From the NCBI GenBank assembly GCA_035636095.1, contig DASPZU010000060.1:1-54213 (forward strand): 54,213 nt of DNA. Reading direction: 5' to 3'. This stretch comes from Gp7-AA10 sp035636095 (GTDB lineage Bacteria; Acidobacteriota; Thermoanaerobaculia; Gp7-AA8). The first letter of the stretch is position 1, and the number at the start of each line of letters is the position of its first letter. The position numbers and the translations under genes were made by a program. Shown here one piece after another: positions 39,476 to 47,181 of this stretch. The notes under the pieces were generated by a model. It saw nothing but the letters and a program-made list of their open reading frames with translations. It did no database searches and was not told where the DNA came from.

Positions 39476-40380
39476 TATTTCAGCGCCTTCATGAGTTGAT
39501 CGAGGTTGTAGTCGAAGAGTTTGAAGTAGTCATCGAGCTCGGGCTTGCCGCCCACGGATGGGTACATCACGACGACCTTTGCTCCCGTGCGTTCCGCGAT
39601 GGAGTCCGGAGTCTTACGATCGAAGTAGGGTTCCATGACGATGACTTTCACCTTCTGGTCCTTGATCTCATTGATCAGCTCGAGTGTGTGACTCGGTGAG
39701 GGTGGGATGCCCGGCTTGGGCTCGACATGATCAACGACGACCAGTCCAAAGTGCCTCACGAAATTCGGCAGGGAGTTGTGATAGGTGACGATCTTCGCGC
39801 CGCGAAAGGGCGCCATCTCCGCAACCCATCGCTTGTTGGCGTCATTCATCCGAACCTTGAAGGTGTTCAGGCGCTGCGAAAAATACGCGCCATCGGCCGG
39901 GCGCACCTCCGTGAGTTTGTTCGTGATCTCGATGGCCATCCGCACCGCGTTGGCGGGATCCAGCCAGTAGTGCGGATTGCCGAGCGGGTGCACGTCGCCC
40001 ATCGAGCGATTCACGGCCCCCGACGGACGGTCGAGGATCTCGACGCCCTGCGACAGATCGAGATAGCCCTTCTGCCCCGGGCGGATGTTGTTGTTGCGGC
40101 TCTGATCCAGCAGTGGCGGCAGCCATCCGATCTCGAGCTCGAGGCCGATGACCTCCAGCAAATCCGCTTTGCGCAGCAAAAGCAGAAAGCTCGGCTTTGG
40201 CTCGATGAAGTGCGGGTCCTGGTAACCCTTGCCGATCGAAGTCACTTCGACGCGGTCCCCACCGACCTCGCGAGTGATCGAGGCCGCATCTTCTGTCGCC
40301 GTTACGACGTTCAGCTTGTCCGCGGCCAGGGCGCTGCCGGCGGCAAGCAATGCGGTTGCGAGAACGAAAATCTGTTTCAT
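39475..40380 (-). CDS. Metal ABC transporter substrate-binding protein (ZnuA type)
   Basis: A 301-residue periplasmic protein with signal peptide MKQIFVLATALLAAGSALA. Metal ligands are seen at conserved places: His in QDPHFIEPKPS, His in GNPHYWLDPANA, His in TYHNSLPNFVRHFGL and an acidic residue in VMEPYFDRKTPDSIA. It lacks the long His-rich loop of some ZnuA proteins. It binds Zn2+ or Mn2+ and delivers it to the adjacent permease, to which it is translationally coupled. Downstream of an outer-membrane barrel gene (9-nt gap). Confidence 0.92.
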   Translation of the reverse strand: MKQIFVLATALLAAGSALAADKLNVVTATEDAASITREVGGDRVEVTSIGKGYQDPHFIEPKPSFLLLLRKADLLEVIGLELEIGWLPPLLDQSRNNNIRPGQKGYLDLSQGVEILDRPSGAVNRSMGDVHPLGNPHYWLDPANAVRMAIEITNKLTEVRPADGAYFSQRLNTFKVRMNDANKRWVAEMAPFRGAKIVTYHNSLPNFVRHFGLVVVDHVEPKPGIPPSPSHTLELINEIKDQKVKVIVMEPYFDRKTPDSIAERTGAKVVVMYPSVGGKPELDDYFKLFDYNLDQLMKALK

Positions 40381-40389
40381 GGAATCTCC

Positions 40390-41691
40390 TTAGAACGTAT
40401 GCGCGCCGTGCGCGCCGATCGAAAATTGCAATTGGAAGAGAAATTCGTTCACTGACCGCCCGACGTCGCCGTAGCGAATGCGCCGTAACTGGCCGCGGAG
40501 CTGGCTGAATTCCGACGGCCAGAAGGTCACGGTTGCCGCAGCTCCGCGGTCGGTGAAGCGAACAGTCGATTGTTCGCCGACCACCGGCCGGTCCGACGCG
40601 TCGATGCGCACCCCCGCGAACCATCGGCGAGTGAATTGCCGGTCGGCAGATGCGTAGAACCCCTTGAGGCGATGATCGAGGTCCGCCCGATCGTTCGTGA
40701 CCGCTTCGAGCCGTGCGATGAACGATGAATACAGCCCCTGCATCAGCGGCCGCCAGCGATAGGTGACGTCAACGCCTGCAAACTGGTTGGCGCCGCTGTT
40801 CGCGTGCGCGAGCGCCCCGCGCGCGTAGCTCGTCCCGACCTCGATGTTGCTGTTCTCGCTGATGTCGCGGAATCCTTTCAGGTGCGCGTTGTAGAAAAGC
40901 TCGTTGAGCGAGCGGCGCTCGAATACATTCTCGACATCGCCTTTGAAGGCCTCGGCTGTCGCTTCGAGATAGACATTCCACGGGTTCGGGAAGACTTTGC
41001 TGACCGATACGCCGGTGTCGTTGAGCCCTTCCTCTCCGAACAGGTTGTGGATCACGAGCGGCTGATCCGCCCATGGACGCACGTGCGTGTGCCAGGTGTT
41101 GTCCTTGCCGAAGTAGGCCTTCATCTTTCCGACCTTAGCAGTCAAGTCGTAGGGCAACGTGACAAAGTTTGCGTAACCTTCCTCGACGTCGATTCCCGCC
41201 GGGGTCAGCGAAAGAAAGAAATTCGCCTTCGCATACGGATCAACAAAAGCCTGGAAGGCTACCTCGGCCTCGTCGAGCTGCATCGGGGGCCGCTCGTCAC
41301 TGCGCCCGAACTCGAACGGATTCGGCTGCCCAGCCTTGCCGAGGAAATTGCCAATGACGGAGATGTCGGGGTTGAAGACTTTCGACGCGCCAGGGTTCTG
41401 GACGTTGTTGATGGTCTGGACATCGGTAAGGGGAGCGGGAGCAGGCGGGGCGGCGGGCGCGGGCTGTTGCTGCACCGTTCCGATTTTCGTCAGGTCCTCT
41501 CCCGCCGATGCCGGCGGCTGCTGTCCCTTCAACTGATCGATCTGCGCCCGTACTTCGGTCATCTGACGGGTCAAGTCATCGAGCCGCGTCTCGAGCTGCT
41601 GCACGCGCTGTTCAATGGTCTGCTGCGCCGCCATCGGCGCGGCGACGGCGAGGCCGATCAGCAAAGATACGAGCTGACCACGGGTGGCCAT
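40390..41691 (-). CDS. Outer-membrane beta-barrel (porin-like), metal-import associated
   Basis: A 433-residue exported protein. Signal peptide MATRGQLVSLLIGLAVAAPMAA is followed by a short coiled coil (TIEQRVQQLETRLDDLTRQM), a Pro/Ala linker and a beta-barrel of alternating residues with many aromatic-ended strands (YDLTAKVGKMKAYFGK, WNVYLEATAEAFKG, VDVTYRWRPLMQGLY), ending in a terminal strand FLFQLQFSIGAHGAHTF with a C-terminal Phe as in outer-membrane proteins. The coiled coil resembles trimeric porin anchors. Its place before znuA-znuB suggests metal passage across the outer membrane. A strong AGGAGGA site precedes the start. Confidence 0.8.
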   Translation of the reverse strand: MATRGQLVSLLIGLAVAAPMAAQQTIEQRVQQLETRLDDLTRQMTEVRAQIDQLKGQQPPASAGEDLTKIGTVQQQPAPAAPPAPAPLTDVQTINNVQNPGASKVFNPDISVIGNFLGKAGQPNPFEFGRSDERPPMQLDEAEVAFQAFVDPYAKANFFLSLTPAGIDVEEGYANFVTLPYDLTAKVGKMKAYFGKDNTWHTHVRPWADQPLVIHNLFGEEGLNDTGVSVSKVFPNPWNVYLEATAEAFKGDVENVFERRSLNELFYNAHLKGFRDISENSNIEVGTSYARGALAHANSGANQFAGVDVTYRWRPLMQGLYSSFIARLEAVTNDRADLDHRLKGFYASADRQFTRRWFAGVRIDASDRPVVGEQSTVRFTDRGAAATVTFWPSEFSQLRGQLRRIRYGDVGRSVNEFLFQLQFSIGAHGAHTF

Positions 41692-41730
41692 AGTTCCTCC
41701 TGTTTTGTGGCTTGTGAAAAAGAAAGGAAG

Positions 41731-42000
41731 CTATGAAGCGGGAGGTGCTCGCGAGGGAAGGGTGGAGACTGCCGGAACGATGACGCGCTGGATCGCGGAT
41801 GGCGTCAGCGTGTAGACGATGACGCGCGGGGCCGAAATCGCCGGTGCTATCCGCGGAAGCCGGCCGACGCCGGTGGCACAGACGGCACACGCGCCGGGAA
41901 TTGAGTTTTGTTGTAAGGGGTGAGAATGCAGCAGCGGTTCCGCGACGATCACCGCGGCGAAGAAGAGCAGGAGAGTCGAATACCGCCGAAGCACCAGCAT
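41731..42000 (-). CDS. Small His/Cys-containing secreted protein at head of the metal operon
   Basis: An 89-residue protein. After a signal-like helix (RRYSTLLLFFAAVIVAEPL) it has HSHPLQQNSIPGACAVCATG, a His-x-His and a Cys-x-x-Cys pair. The rest is Val/Pro-rich. It precedes the porin and ZnuAB genes on the same strand (39-nt gap). A metal-binding or redox accessory role is inferred from these residues and location; no family was recognised. ATG 42000 is the start that places the hydrophobic helix at the N-terminus. Confidence 0.6.
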   Translation of the reverse strand: MLVLRRYSTLLLFFAAVIVAEPLLHSHPLQQNSIPGACAVCATGVGRLPRIAPAISAPRVIVYTLTPSAIQRVIVPAVSTLPSRAPPAS

Positions 42001-42092
42001 CGGATCATACAACGTAAGCGGATGCTGTCTGCCGCTATTCCTCTGGAATAACCCGCGGTTCGTTAGAATTTGATAGCGGATTAGGAGATGCA

Positions 42093-42425
42093 ATGGCCGA
42101 ATCGAACGGAATCAAGCAGGTAACGGATCAGGATTTCGATACGACGGTGCTCCAGGCCGGCAAGCCGGCGTTCGTCGACTTTTGGGCGCCGTGGTGCGGC
42201 CCGTGCCGGCTCATCGGCCCGATGGTCGAGGAGCTCGCGCCGTCCTACGAAGGCCGCGCCGTCATCACCAAGATGAACGTCGACGACAACCCCGAAGTGG
42301 CGCAGAAATATGGCGTGACTTCGATTCCGACTCTGATGATGTTCAAGGAAGGCAAGCTCGTCGACCGCGTCGTCGGCGCCATGCCGAAAGGCGAGCTGCA
42401 GAAATTCATCGAGCGAAACCTGTAA
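42093..42425 (+). CDS. trxA: Thioredoxin
   Basis: A 110-residue cytoplasmic thiol-disulfide reductant. The active site is FWAPWCGPCRLIGP, and the cis-Pro is in GVTSIPTLMMFKEGK. The length is standard. A TAGAAT box and an AGGAG site precede the ATG (leader of about 23 nt after the box), so it is leadered. It is divergent from the metal operon. Confidence 0.96.
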   Translation: MAESNGIKQVTDQDFDTTVLQAGKPAFVDFWAPWCGPCRLIGPMVEELAPSYEGRAVITKMNVDDNPEVAQKYGVTSIPTLMMFKEGKLVDRVVGAMPKGELQKFIERNL

Positions 42426-42430
42426 ACTGA

Positions 42431-42503
42431 AATCAGAAGGCAGAAGGCAGAAGGGATTCAAGCGAGTTCCTTCTGCCTTCTGCTTTTTACCTTCTGCCTT
42501 TAC
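42431..42503. repeat. Heptamer repeat hairpin (AGAAGGC type)
   Basis: Left arm AATCAGA, AGGCAGA, AGGCAGA, AGGG; spacer about 20 nt; right arm CCTTCTG, CCTTCTG, CTTTTTA, CCTTCTG, CCTTTAC. It fills the space between the thioredoxin stop and the M24 peptidase ATG. Same unit family as 8111-8187 and 20710-20902. Confidence 0.88.
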
Positions 42504-42505
42504 CA

Positions 42506-43711
42506 ATGCTGTCCGATCTCGATTCACTGATGCGTTCGCGTGGGGTGGAGACGGTCATCGTTCCGATGCACGAGTCGGCGCACGCTGCATTCCGGTGGAT
42601 CACCCGCGGCGCGAAAGTCACGCGCGGCTACGCCATCAAGATGATCGACCGCCCGCCGCTGCTGATCGCGTATCCGATGGAGCGCGAGGAAGCCGGTGCC
42701 ACCGGACTGATGACCCGCCTAATTCACGATTTCGACTATGACGCCATTTTCAAGGCCGCACCGAATCCGGTCCAGGCCTACGCCACGTTTTTCAACTCCG
42801 TTCTTCGCGAGCTCGCATCGGGGAAAGTCATCGCCTTCGTGGGCGACCTTCCCTTTCATCTTTACTTCAGCATCGCCGAAGCGATGGAGCAGCGCGGATG
42901 GAGCGTGTACCGAAGCGGTGACGATTTAACCCAGATCGCGCGCAAGCGGAAAGAAGCGTGGGAAATCGAGATGATCGCCTCCGTCGGTTCGCGGACCGAA
43001 GCAGTGGTCGATCGCGTGAGAAGGATTCTGCGACAGTCTGTGGTCGAGCGCGATCACCTGCTCTTTCGCGGTGAAGTTCTCACCCTCGGGAATCTCAAGC
43101 AGGTCGTGTCGACAGAAATCACGCGACTCGGCATGATCGAAGATCACGACACGATTCTTTCCCAGGGGCGTGATGCCGGGATCCCGCACTCACGCGGCGA
43201 CGCAGCCGCGGTGGTGCGGCCCTCAGTTCCGATCGTGCTCGACATCTTCCCGGCCGATCGCGACAGCGGGTATTTTTTCGATCTGACACGAACCTTCTGT
43301 GTGGGTCCGATTCCGGCAGAGCTGCAGCGCGTGCACAGTGACGTCCTGTCGGCCTTTCAACTGGCGGCCCAGGAGATGCGCGCCGGGGCGAGGGCGTCGT
43401 CGTATCAGGCGCTTGTCTGCGATTTCTTCGAAGCGCGCGGGTACACCACCACGCGCTCCAATCCTTCCACCCTCGACGGCTACGTTCATTCCCTCGGCCA
43501 CGGCGTTGGTCTGGAGGTGCATGAGCGACCGTTCTTCGGATTGACCGCCACCAATCAGGATGTGATCGAAGTCGGCGACATCGTCACAATCGAGCCTGGC
43601 CTTTATTTTCCGGACCGCGAAATCGGCGTGCGGATCGAAGACACGCTCGTGGTGCGCGACGACGGACGCGTCGAGTCGCTCTGCAGCAGCGATCGGGGCC
43701 TGATTCCCTAG
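42506..43711 (+). CDS. M24 family metallopeptidase (Xaa-Pro aminopeptidase-like)
   Basis: A 401-residue creatinase/aminopeptidase-P-fold enzyme. The C-terminal pita-bread domain has the five metal ligands: Asp in VLDIFPADRDSGYFFDLTRT (two Asp), His in SLGHGVGLEVHE, Glu in TIEPGLYF and Glu in GVRIEDTLVV. The N-terminal third is the non-catalytic creatinase-N domain. It is likely to cleave Xaa-Pro peptides. The start follows directly on a heptamer hairpin, without an evident Shine-Dalgarno sequence. Confidence 0.92.
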   Translation: MLSDLDSLMRSRGVETVIVPMHESAHAAFRWITRGAKVTRGYAIKMIDRPPLLIAYPMEREEAGATGLMTRLIHDFDYDAIFKAAPNPVQAYATFFNSVLRELASGKVIAFVGDLPFHLYFSIAEAMEQRGWSVYRSGDDLTQIARKRKEAWEIEMIASVGSRTEAVVDRVRRILRQSVVERDHLLFRGEVLTLGNLKQVVSTEITRLGMIEDHDTILSQGRDAGIPHSRGDAAAVVRPSVPIVLDIFPADRDSGYFFDLTRTFCVGPIPAELQRVHSDVLSAFQLAAQEMRAGARASSYQALVCDFFEARGYTTTRSNPSTLDGYVHSLGHGVGLEVHERPFFGLTATNQDVIEVGDIVTIEPGLYFPDREIGVRIEDTLVVRDDGRVESLCSSDRGLIP

Positions 43712-44013
43712 CCGGTGCCCGCGAACTTCTTGATCGCTCTGGTCAGCGTGTAACCCTTGAGAAATGTCTGCTTTCGATAGCCGCGACCGTCGTAGAAGTA
43801 CACCGTGACGCCGGTCGGCTCTTCAAAAAAGAAGTGCGTTCCCATCGCGGCAGCTTTGAAGACCACCTGCTGCCTGCCATCTCCGGACAGCGACGCGAGA
43901 AACATGGCAGTCGGATGCGGAACGATGTCGGGCGCCATGCGCCTGGGCGGAGGTTGTGCCGACGAGACTGTGCTGGCGAGCAGAAAAAGGGCGACCATCG
44001 TGCGGCTCGGCAT
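43708..44013 (-). CDS. Small secreted protein, unknown function
   Basis: A 101-residue exported protein with signal peptide MPSRTMVALFLLASTVSSAQ. The mature part has beta-strand patterning (GRQQVVFKAAAMGTHFFFEE, TGVTVYFYDGRGYRKQTF) but no recognised domain. It overlaps the M24 peptidase stop by 4 nt in convergent orientation, and its ATG is divergent from the small hydrolase. TAGAAT lies 8 nt before the ATG. Confidence 0.7.
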   Translation of the reverse strand: MPSRTMVALFLLASTVSSAQPPPRRMAPDIVPHPTAMFLASLSGDGRQQVVFKAAAMGTHFFFEEPTGVTVYFYDGRGYRKQTFLKGYTLTRAIKKFAGTG

Positions 44014-44020
44014 GGTCGCA

Positions 44021-44027
44021 TATTCTA
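44021..44027. promoter_or_regulatory. Overlapping divergent -10 boxes
   Basis: The 7-bp TATTCTA reads TATTCT on the plus strand, 6 nt before GTG 44033, and TAGAAT on the minus strand, 8 nt before ATG 44013. A single partly symmetric site could thus serve two divergent leaderless genes. Confidence 0.5.
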
Positions 44028-44032
44028 GTGCG

Positions 44033-44605
44033 GTGTCCCGCTTTCTGATCGACGGTCCAACCGACGCAACGAAAACTTATGTTTTCGCACATGGCGCGGG
44101 GGGACCGATGGCGTCGTCGTTCATGAAAACCGTTGCACGAGGCATCGCGGCCGGCGGGATCCGCGTGGTGCGATTCGAATTTCCCTATATGGCAGTGCGA
44201 CGCAAGCGCCCCGATCCGCCGAGCGTGCTTCTCGACGCATTTCGAGAAGTGATCAGCGAGCTCGGGGATCCGGCAAGTCTGGTCATCGGTGGGAAGTCGA
44301 TGGGTGGGCGGATGGCCACCATGATCGCCGACGAGCAACACGTGTCGGGCGTTCTCGTCTACGGATATCCTTTCCATCCGCCCGGCCGGCCGGAGCGACT
44401 GCGGACGGAACACCTCCGGACACTGACGACGAACACAGTGATCGTGCAGGGCACGCGCGATACGTTCGGATCTCGTGACGAGGTAAAGGGTTATGCGCTG
44501 TCTCCGAGGATCGCAATAAAGTGGATCGAGGGTGGCAACCACTCGCTTGGAAAAACCCTGGATGAACCGATCGCGCTGGGCGTGAGGTTCATCACATCGC
44601 TTTAG
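44033..44605 (+). CDS. Small alpha/beta hydrolase (KANL3/Tex30-like)
   Basis: A 190-residue serine hydrolase fold. The oxyanion segment is VFAHGAGGPMASSFM, the nucleophile elbow GKSMGGRMATMI, the acid in VQGTRDTFG and the His in EGGNHSLGK, so a complete Ser-Asp-His triad is visible. Substrate unknown. GTG 44033 is preferred to ATG 44012 because the -10 box lies between them. Confidence 0.82.
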   Translation: MSRFLIDGPTDATKTYVFAHGAGGPMASSFMKTVARGIAAGGIRVVRFEFPYMAVRRKRPDPPSVLLDAFREVISELGDPASLVIGGKSMGGRMATMIADEQHVSGVLVYGYPFHPPGRPERLRTEHLRTLTTNTVIVQGTRDTFGSRDEVKGYALSPRIAIKWIEGGNHSLGKTLDEPIALGVRFITSL

Positions 44606-44640
44606 CGAGTTGGTCAATAATTTGCTCGACAGTTACGTAC

Positions 44641-45018
44641 ATGCGTCGAAAAGCCCTGATTGTCGAGGATGACACACAGACCCGGCGCCTTCTGGGTAAG
44701 CTCGTGGAAGCGCAGGACTGTAAGGTCGACGAGGCTGCAGACGGTCTCAAGGCGCTGGAATTACTTTCGAAAAACGACTACGACGTCGTGCTGCTCGACA
44801 TCGTGCTACCCAAAGTCAGCGGCACGCAGATCATGGATCACCTCTGCGCCACGAATCCCGCGCTGCTCGAACGCGTCATCGTCGTCACGGGCCTCAACGT
44901 CGAAGATATCCGCCAGCTTTTCCCGACCGTCTGTCACGCGCTCTCGAAGCCGGTGATCCCGAACCGTTTGATGGATACGATCCACAAATGCCTCGACGCA
45001 GTGGGGTCAGGTCTTTGA
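44641..45018 (+). CDS. Stand-alone receiver protein with C-terminus inside a RAYT element
   Basis: A 125-residue CheY-like protein. Pocket IVEDD, acceptor Asp in VVLLDIVLPKVSG, switch VIVVTGLN and Lys in LSKPVIP. The last residues (GSGL) and the TGA at 45016-45018 are encoded by the left terminal inverted repeat of the RAYT element, so insertion seems to have replaced the original end; the domain itself is complete. The third receiver in the window. Confidence 0.88.
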   Translation: MRRKALIVEDDTQTRRLLGKLVEAQDCKVDEAADGLKALELLSKNDYDVVLLDIVLPKVSGTQIMDHLCATNPALLERVIVVTGLNVEDIRQLFPTVCHALSKPVIPNRLMDTIHKCLDAVGSGL

Positions 45019-46075
45019 TTCTCGCTTCGCTCTACCTATCGTGGAGATGCAATCGTTAACCCACATCCGCAAAGCGTTACTTTGAGCGAGTTGACGTTCA
45101 CAGTCTTGGACCATCTTGGTGACGTGACCCGAGCTTCGGACGCGTAGGCCTGCGGCGACTTCGGCGTTCGTCAAGAGAGCCTCATAGCAGCCGATCCAGG
45201 CTGCAACGTTGCGAAGAAGTCCACCGCGAGGCTTCCGAAGAAGATCTTCCTCGATACCGAATGTTGTGGCCACGCCGGAAACGACTGAAGCCATCGGCGA
45301 TCCCGGAAGAATCCGCTGGATTCGCGGATGTTCATCCGCTCGCGATTTGAGTGCGATCTCGGCACGCACTCGATCAAGCCACCGCTCGCTGCCGAGGTAC
45401 ATTTGACCGACCAGGTCGTCCCATGGCTTTCGCTCGAGGCCAATGCCGGCGTCGACAAATTGCCGATAGTTGTCGCGAGCGATGTCCCGGGTCGGGCCGA
45501 ATTGCGTCAGGATATCGTCGACGGCCAGCCAGTTAGGCGCTGCCGCTATCCCAGCAATCGCCCGGTAGCTGGTCCAACTGTCGTCTTCCGGACGTGCGAC
45601 GATGCCGGCCCGCACGGGGTTCAGCACGACGTAGCGTGATAGCTCGAGGTGATACGTCTCTTTTTCGACGAGGATTGCCTTGAATCGACCTTGAAAGAGG
45701 TGCCCGACACGTTTGTGGCGGCGATTGAAGTCCTGCGAATAACACCCATTCAGCCAGTGCATTCCGTCTGACAGCGTCTCGATCGTGAGCTGAACCATGA
45801 GGTGAAAGTGATTGGGCATGAGCGCGTACGACGACAAGATCCAGCGGAATCGATCGACACAATCGCCGAGGAGCTCGAGGAAATGGTGACGGTCGAAGTC
45901 GTCGCGGAAGATGTTGCGTTTCTCGTTGCCGCGGACGGTGACGTGGTAGAGAGCACCGGGAAATTCGAGTCGAAGGGGTCTTGCCATAGCGACACCGAGG
46001 CTACCTCGGTGCCGCTGAGATCCAATCAAGTTCTACATGCCGTGGAGTCAAGCGAGAATCAAAGACCTGACCCCA
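45002..46075 (-). mobile_element. RAYT transposable element with 26-bp perfect terminal inverted repeats
   Basis: Termini 45002-45027 (starting TGGGGTCAGGTCTTTGATT) and 46050-46075 are perfect 26-bp inverted complements enclosing one Y1/RAYT transposase gene. No target duplication is evident; the flanks read GCAG and TTAC. The element sits between two convergent genes and its left end supplies the receiver gene's stop codon. The stop codon of the transposase is also inside that end. Confidence 0.88.
45007..45987 (-). CDS. REP-associated tyrosine transposase (RAYT, IS200-like)
   Basis: A 326-residue single-strand DNA transposase of the HUH/Y1 type. N-terminus MARPLRLEFPGALYHVTVRG is typical of RAYTs. 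The HUH pair is in LMPNHFHLMVQ, and the catalytic Tyr in LNGCYSQDFNRRH, followed by VGHLFQGRFKAILVE. The C-terminal extension after about residue 180 is a helical domain common in larger RAYTs. The catalytic set is intact, so it may be active. It ends in the left terminal repeat. Confidence 0.92.
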   Translation of the reverse strand: MARPLRLEFPGALYHVTVRGNEKRNIFRDDFDRHHFLELLGDCVDRFRWILSSYALMPNHFHLMVQLTIETLSDGMHWLNGCYSQDFNRRHKRVGHLFQGRFKAILVEKETYHLELSRYVVLNPVRAGIVARPEDDSWTSYRAIAGIAAAPNWLAVDDILTQFGPTRDIARDNYRQFVDAGIGLERKPWDDLVGQMYLGSERWLDRVRAEIALKSRADEHPRIQRILPGSPMASVVSGVATTFGIEEDLLRKPRGGLLRNVAAWIGCYEALLTNAEVAAGLRVRSSGHVTKMVQDCERQLAQSNALRMWVNDCISTIGRAKRESKT

Positions 46076-46540
46076 TTACATATCGCGCAGAAATTGCTCG
46101 GGATCGTTCATGGTCGACTCGTACTCACGCTGCAGGTCCGTTTTGTGTTTCCACTCGAGATCGGCGAGCTCGAAGAATAGGTTGGCCAGGACGGAGTCGA
46201 CAGGCGCACGCTCGGCCATGAATCGGAAGTGACTCTCGGAGTCGCGTTCCCGTTCGAGGGACAACTTCAGCGCGCGCGTCATGTCGAGATCGCGGATTTC
46301 TGCGTCGAGCTCCACGGTGGCCGGCTGCGGTGGCGGCGGCTCCTGTTTGACGACCTCGCGATACTTCCGCTCCATCTTTGCGCGATGCACGAGTTCCGCA
46401 TCCGCGAGTTGCAGCATCCGCTCCCGGACTTCCGGCGATGCCGCGCGCTCCGCCATCTTCTGGTAGTAGAGGCGGGTCTCAATCTCCGATTGGATCGCGT
46501 TTCGGAGAACCTCTTCGACGGTCGTCTCGAGCGGCTTCAT
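46076..46540 (-). CDS. Ferritin-like/rubrerythrin-type di-iron protein
   Basis: A 154-residue four-helix protein. Metal-site patterns: AIQSEIETRLYYQKMAERA (Glu), ADAELVHRAKMERKY (Glu-x-x-His), LSLERERDSESHFRFMAERA (Glu) and FFELADLEWKHKTDLQREYE (Glu-x-x-x-His). No rubredoxin domain is present. A Pro-rich linker separates the two helix pairs. Such proteins scavenge peroxide or handle iron. Its ATG overlaps the nuoI stop (ATGA), so it is co-expressed with complex I genes. Confidence 0.83.
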   Translation of the reverse strand: MKPLETTVEEVLRNAIQSEIETRLYYQKMAERAASPEVRERMLQLADAELVHRAKMERKYREVVKQEPPPPQPATVELDAEIRDLDMTRALKLSLERERDSESHFRFMAERAPVDSVLANLFFELADLEWKHKTDLQREYESTMNDPEQFLRDM

Positions 46541-47181
46541 GCTCCGCGGTAGAGATCGGGATTGGGCGGCGCCTCGTCGGGATATGGCGCCTGGCGAATC
46601 GGCTGGCCGATTCCCGTCCCGCCAGCGGTCCCTTTCTTCTCCAGCGACCCGTAGTATGGACGCCAGCCCATCGGCTCGATTGGAAAATTGGGCGGCACAA
46701 CGAGATCGCGCAGACCGACCACCGCGCGCGCCCGGGTGTCGATGGCCATCTCGTAATCGCGCGTCATGTAGATCGCATCCTCCGGGCAGGCGTCGACGCA
46801 GTAGCCGCAGAAAACACAGCGGAGAAGGTCGATGTCATAGCGGACCGGAAACTTTTCGCGCGTGCGCTCATCCTCGCCCGCCTCGATGGTAATGCACTCG
46901 GCAGGACAGGCGGTGGAGCACATGTAACACGCCACACAGCGCGTCGTACCGTCCTCTCGAGTCGTGAGAATGTGACGTCCCCGAAAGCGCTCCGAATAGA
47001 TGCGCTTGACCTCCGGGTACGAGATGATCGGCAGCTTTTTGTAATGCAGCAGATTGTGGATGAGATGCCGAAGCGTCACGAACATTCCGGCCAGGACTTT
47101 CGGAATGTAGAGACGCTCCGCGACGGTCAGCTTTCGCGGTACGACTCTCACGACACCCGGTTTCACGCGTTCGATCGGCAT
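46537..47181 (-). CDS. nuoI: NADH-quinone oxidoreductase subunit I
   Basis: A 214-residue complex I subunit with two 4Fe-4S clusters: CVACYMCSTACPAECI and CVFCGYCVDACPEDAI. It carries electrons toward the quinone site. The N-terminus MPIERVKPGVVRVVP is hydrophilic and the C-terminal tail (after about residue 160) is Pro/Gly-rich and longer than usual. ATG 47181 overlaps the nuoCD TGA. The larger frame upstream is a shadow of nuoCD. Confidence 0.94.
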   Translation of the reverse strand: MPIERVKPGVVRVVPRKLTVAERLYIPKVLAGMFVTLRHLIHNLLHYKKLPIISYPEVKRIYSERFRGRHILTTREDGTTRCVACYMCSTACPAECITIEAGEDERTREKFPVRYDIDLLRCVFCGYCVDACPEDAIYMTRDYEMAIDTRARAVVGLRDLVVPPNFPIEPMGWRPYYGSLEKKGTAGGTGIGQPIRQAPYPDEAPPNPDLYRGA

